Assembly: GCA_964523575.1 (NCBI GenBank)
Contig: CAZGAV010000006.1
Span: forward strand, 1 to 64,000
DNA: 64,000 bases
Direction of reading: 5' to 3'
Origin: DAOUTW01 sp964523575
GTDB taxonomy: Bacteria; Zixibacteria; MSB-5A5; GN15; JAAZOE01
Position numbers and translations under genes: made by a program. The notes under the pieces were generated by a model, which saw nothing but the letters and a program-made list of their open reading frames with translations, made no database searches and was not told the DNA's origin. Shown here in pieces: positions 61,975 through 64,000 of the stretch (position 1 is the first letter of the stretch; the number at the start of each line of letters is the position of its first letter).

Positions 61975-63423
61975 CTACATGATCAGGAAAACCGACGAGG
62001 TCGCCAGATCGAGGAAAAAGCCGGGGAACAAACCCAGAATGAGCGTTCCGGCAACCGTAATAACGATGGCCACACCGATGGTAAAGCCGATTACCGGTTC
62101 GCGATCCTCACTGTCAACACGGTCGAAGAAAGCCGCCTTGACCGGTCGCAAATAATAGAAAACCGAAATCAGGCTGTTGAGCACGGCCACAATAACCAGC
62201 CAGACCAGTCCGGCATTGACCGCCGCCGAAAAGAGATAGAATTTGCCGAAAAATCCAGCCGTGGGCGGAAAACCGGCCAGCGAAAACATGAATAGCGCCA
62301 GAAAGACCGACAACCACGGATGGCGCGAGGCCAGCCCTTTGAAGGTATCGATATGGTTGGAGCCGCCGCTCTTGTTCTCGATAATAATGAGCATCGTAAA
62401 GGCGCCCATGTTGAAGAACCCATAGGCCAGCAAGTAGAACAGAGCCGCCGAAACGGCGTCGCTTCCCCCGGCTGTGACAGCCACCAGCAGATAACCGGCA
62501 TGGGCGATGGAACTGTAGGCCAGCATACGTTTGACATTGTCCTGCATGAGGGCCAGGATATTGCCGACCGTCATGGTGAAGAAGGCCAGAATCCAGAACA
62601 ACGGCTGGAAATCGACGAAGACCGTCCCGAAACCGATCATGAAAATCCTCAGGAGAGCCGCCACGCCGGCGGCCTTGGGACCGACGGAAAAGAAGGCTGT
62701 GACCGGCGTCGGCGCTCCTTCATAGACGTCCGGCACCCACATATGGAAGGGGAAGGAAGCGATTTTGAAGGCGAAGCCTATCAGGACCATGGCCGCCCCG
62801 ATCATCAGGTACAATTGGTTTTTGTACATGGCGATCCCGGACGACATGAATATCTGCCGCAAATCGGTGGTCCCGGTGCCGCCGTAAACCAGCGCGATAC
62901 CGTAGAGCAGGAAGGCCGAGGCGAAAGCGCCCATGAAGAAATACTTGGCCGAGGCTTCGGTCGATTTGAGGTTGCCACGCATGAATCCCGCCAGCACATA
63001 TAGAGGCAGGGACATGATTTCGAGGCCGAGGAAAATGACCATCAGATTCGATGAAGAAACCATGATCATCATGCCGGCCGTGGAAATCAGCATCAGGGCA
63101 TAGTATTCGAGCCGGTCAATGCCACGGCGGGCCAGATAATCACGCGAGATGAGAACGGCCGTACCGCAGGTGAGCAGAAAAATAAGCTTGCAGAAAAGGG
63201 CGAAATTGTCGCAGACGACCATCCCGAAATAGCCGGTTTGCTGGCAGTTCCAAAGGCTGATCACGAAATATAGCGAGGTCAGCACCGCCAAAATCGACAG
63301 CGTCGGAGAGACGATTCGCTTCCGGTTCAGAGGCGCCGCGACCAGCATGACAAAGGCAAACACCAGAAGCGCCAGTTCCGGCATGATGATTTCAATATTT
63401 ATGGCAGCTGTCAACTGCGACAT
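61975..63423 (-). CDS. nuoN: NADH-quinone oxidoreductase subunit N
   Basis: 482 residues with about 14 helices. This antiporter-like membrane subunit of complex I takes part in proton pumping. The conserved core shows FEYYALMLISTAGMMIMVSSSNLMVIFLGLEIMSLPLYVL-type sequence in part (LGLEIMSLPLYVLAGF, with the key Glu), KYFFMGAFASAFLLYGIAL, GFAFKIASFPFHMWVPDVYEGAP, and MLAYSSIAHAGYLLV with its Lys/His residues. It follows nuoM with a glutaredoxin gene in between (58 bp from that gene's stop). It is the usual last gene of a nuo operon; no terminator is evident. Confidence 0.95.
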   Translation of the reverse strand: MSQLTAAINIEIIMPELALLVFAFVMLVAAPLNRKRIVSPTLSILAVLTSLYFVISLWNCQQTGYFGMVVCDNFALFCKLIFLLTCGTAVLISRDYLARRGIDRLEYYALMLISTAGMMIMVSSSNLMVIFLGLEIMSLPLYVLAGFMRGNLKSTEASAKYFFMGAFASAFLLYGIALVYGGTGTTDLRQIFMSSGIAMYKNQLYLMIGAAMVLIGFAFKIASFPFHMWVPDVYEGAPTPVTAFFSVGPKAAGVAALLRIFMIGFGTVFVDFQPLFWILAFFTMTVGNILALMQDNVKRMLAYSSIAHAGYLLVAVTAGGSDAVSAALFYLLAYGFFNMGAFTMLIIIENKSGGSNHIDTFKGLASRHPWLSVFLALFMFSLAGFPPTAGFFGKFYLFSAAVNAGLVWLVIVAVLNSLISVFYYLRPVKAAFFDRVDSEDREPVIGFTIGVAIVITVAGTLILGLFPGFFLDLATSSVFLIM

Positions 63424-63450
63424 ATTCGTCTCCAGATCGTGTTACGACGC

Positions 63451-63469
63451 ATGCGGCTCACGGCCGCAT
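63451..63469 (-). other. intercistronic hairpin between the glutaredoxin gene and nuoN
   Basis: ATGCGGC (63451-63457) pairs with GCCGCAT (63463-63469), loop TCACG, no T tract. It could set differential stability or processing of the operon mRNA. Confidence 0.4.
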
Positions 63470-63481
63470 CAATTAGAATCC

Positions 63482-63697
63482 TCAACCGCCGCCCCAGCCG
63501 ACTTTGACTTCTCCCTTATCGACAATGACCGGGACTATTCGCCGACCACCCGAAAGGTCGAGGAGTTCCTTCTGGGCCGCGGCGTTTCCGACGACATCGA
63601 CTTCGTCATAGGCGATGTCCGCGGAATCATAATGCTCTTTGGCCGCCTGACAATAGGGGCATCCCGGCTTGGTAAACATTTTCACCTCAGCCATCAT
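63482..63697 (-). CDS. glutaredoxin-like small thiol protein inside the nuo operon
   Basis: 71 residues. Thioredoxin fold with active site C13-P-Y-C16 in MFTKPGCPYCQAA, a cis-proline segment RRIVPVIVDKG, and a Gly-rich end VKVGWGGG. The size and ending resemble short glutaredoxins and the UXX-star type, here with Cys rather than selenocysteine. Its ATG overlaps the nuoM stop (ATGA), so it is translationally coupled to complex I subunit genes, which is unusual. A second ATG at 63694 would shorten it by one residue. It may reduce a disulfide or glutathione/bacillithiol adduct on a membrane or cytosolic partner; function unproven. Confidence 0.85.
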   Translation of the reverse strand: MMAEVKMFTKPGCPYCQAAKEHYDSADIAYDEVDVVGNAAAQKELLDLSGGRRIVPVIVDKGEVKVGWGGG

Positions 63698-64000
63698 TGA
63701 CCTCCACCACCACTAACGGTTCCGACTTCCACGCTTTCCGCCTGTCCGGCTCGAGCGGCCCGGTCGGCCTCGTACATGCTCCGTCCCTTTTCCACCTGCC
63801 GGATAACCGTTTTGACCGACGGTTCCATGAAATTGAAAAACGGTTTTGGGTAGAAACCGATCCAGAAAACCATGATAACCAGAGGCACCAGGACGATCTT
63901 CTCCCGCAGGCTGAGATCGACCAGTTTTTCATTGGCGGGATTGGTCAATTTGCCGTAAAAAACCCGCTGATACATCCACAGCATATAACAGGCCGCAAAG
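63694..64000 (-). CDS. nuoM: NADH-quinone oxidoreductase subunit M, C-terminal part (cut by window edge)
   Basis: The frame is open to the right edge (upstream residues Phe-Ala-Ala-Cys-Tyr precede the first in-window Met). The visible part has YMLWMYQRVFYGKL, characteristic of the C-terminal end of NuoM, then a last helix (REKIVLVPLVIMVFWIGFYPK) and a cytosolic or periplasmic tail ending in EVGTVSGGGGQ. It is a proton-pumping antiporter-like subunit. Its stop overlaps the glutaredoxin start by 4 bp. Confidence 0.9.
   Translation of the reverse strand, partial: FAACYMLWMYQRVFYGKLTNPANEKLVDLSLREKIVLVPLVIMVFWIGFYPKPFFNFMEPSVKTVIRQVEKGRSMYEADRAARAGQAESVEVGTVSGGGGQ

Noticed and set aside
63482..63697. 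selenocysteine version of the UXX-star type glutaredoxin
   Set aside because: The active site is plain Cys-Pro-Tyr-Cys with no in-frame TGA.
1..64000. tRNA, rRNA, CRISPR array, insertion sequence
   Set aside because: I found no T-loop motif in tRNA context, no rRNA-like segment, no direct-repeat/spacer array and no transposase frame. A tRNAscan or Rfam run would be decisive.

Overview
The window looks like chromosomal sequence from an uncultured Gram-negative bacterium of the FCB superphylum. Candidate phylum Zixibacteria is my best guess. The reasons are: several secreted hydrolases ending in a paired dockerin-like tail of the pattern GD-N-DG--N-GD-V-LI (three genes); one giant subtilase ending in a type IX secretion-like sorting domain (PNPFNPST...IYN--GQ...SGIYLYRL); and double-membrane features such as a lipoprotein-type thioredoxin and a HlyD/MacB-like efflux module. 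This placement is inference from protein style, not from a marker tree. One 100-N scaffold gap lies inside dnaE. I saw no rRNA, tRNA, CRISPR array, insertion sequence or prophage.

Layout. 0-2 kb (+): the end of a membrane c-type cytochrome gene overlapping a polytopic haem-type membrane subunit. 2-20.7 kb is almost all minus strand: two exported thioredoxin-fold proteins, dnaE, a LysE-type exporter with an M1 peptidase, crt-hbd (beta-oxidation or butyryl-CoA steps), mutM, an IscU scaffold, a phosphoesterase fused to a CBM9-like domain, a dockerin-tailed M1 peptidase, a methyltransferase, DUF1761, MBL-fold and small unknown proteins. 20.75-21.87 kb is a long gene-free stretch rich in strong inverted repeats. 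21.9-26.2 kb (+): a two-PDZ exported protein, a small secreted Pro/Cys peptide, and a TPR/AAA+/Fis-HTH regulator. 26.6-33.8 kb (-): copper ATPase, ECF sigma factor, M23 peptidase, birA-nadC. 33.9-37.8 kb (+): a divergent ketol-acid-reductoisomerase-like protein, nth, and a reverse-transsulfuration pair. 37.9-43.5 kb (-): the T9SS-type subtilase and an ABC-F protein. 43.9-51.4 kb (+): a five-repeat dockerin-tailed protein, a YihY membrane protein, a HlyD adaptor and two FtsX-type permeases. 51.5-57.3 kb (-): NfuA-like and Mrp Fe-S proteins, MFS+GNAT, ZIP transporter, and a kinase-like GAF-DHp protein with a tiny coupled ORF. 57.5-61.8 kb (+): purF and a dockerin-tailed subtilase. 61.9-64 kb (-): nuoM (partial), a glutaredoxin and nuoN.

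How it fits together: the gene content suggests a respiring heterotroph. It has complex I, membrane cytochromes and acyl-CoA turnover, exports several peptidases, and handles Fe-S clusters, copper, thiols and cysteine carefully. The items most worth a second look are the secreted peptide beside the TPR regulator (an arrangement resembling RRNPP quorum sensing), that regulator's altered sigma-54 loop and Walker B, the nested-hairpin intergenic region, the KARI-like protein with substituted active-site residues, the catalytic-domain-less kinase with its 38-residue neighbour, and the glutaredoxin inside the nuo operon.
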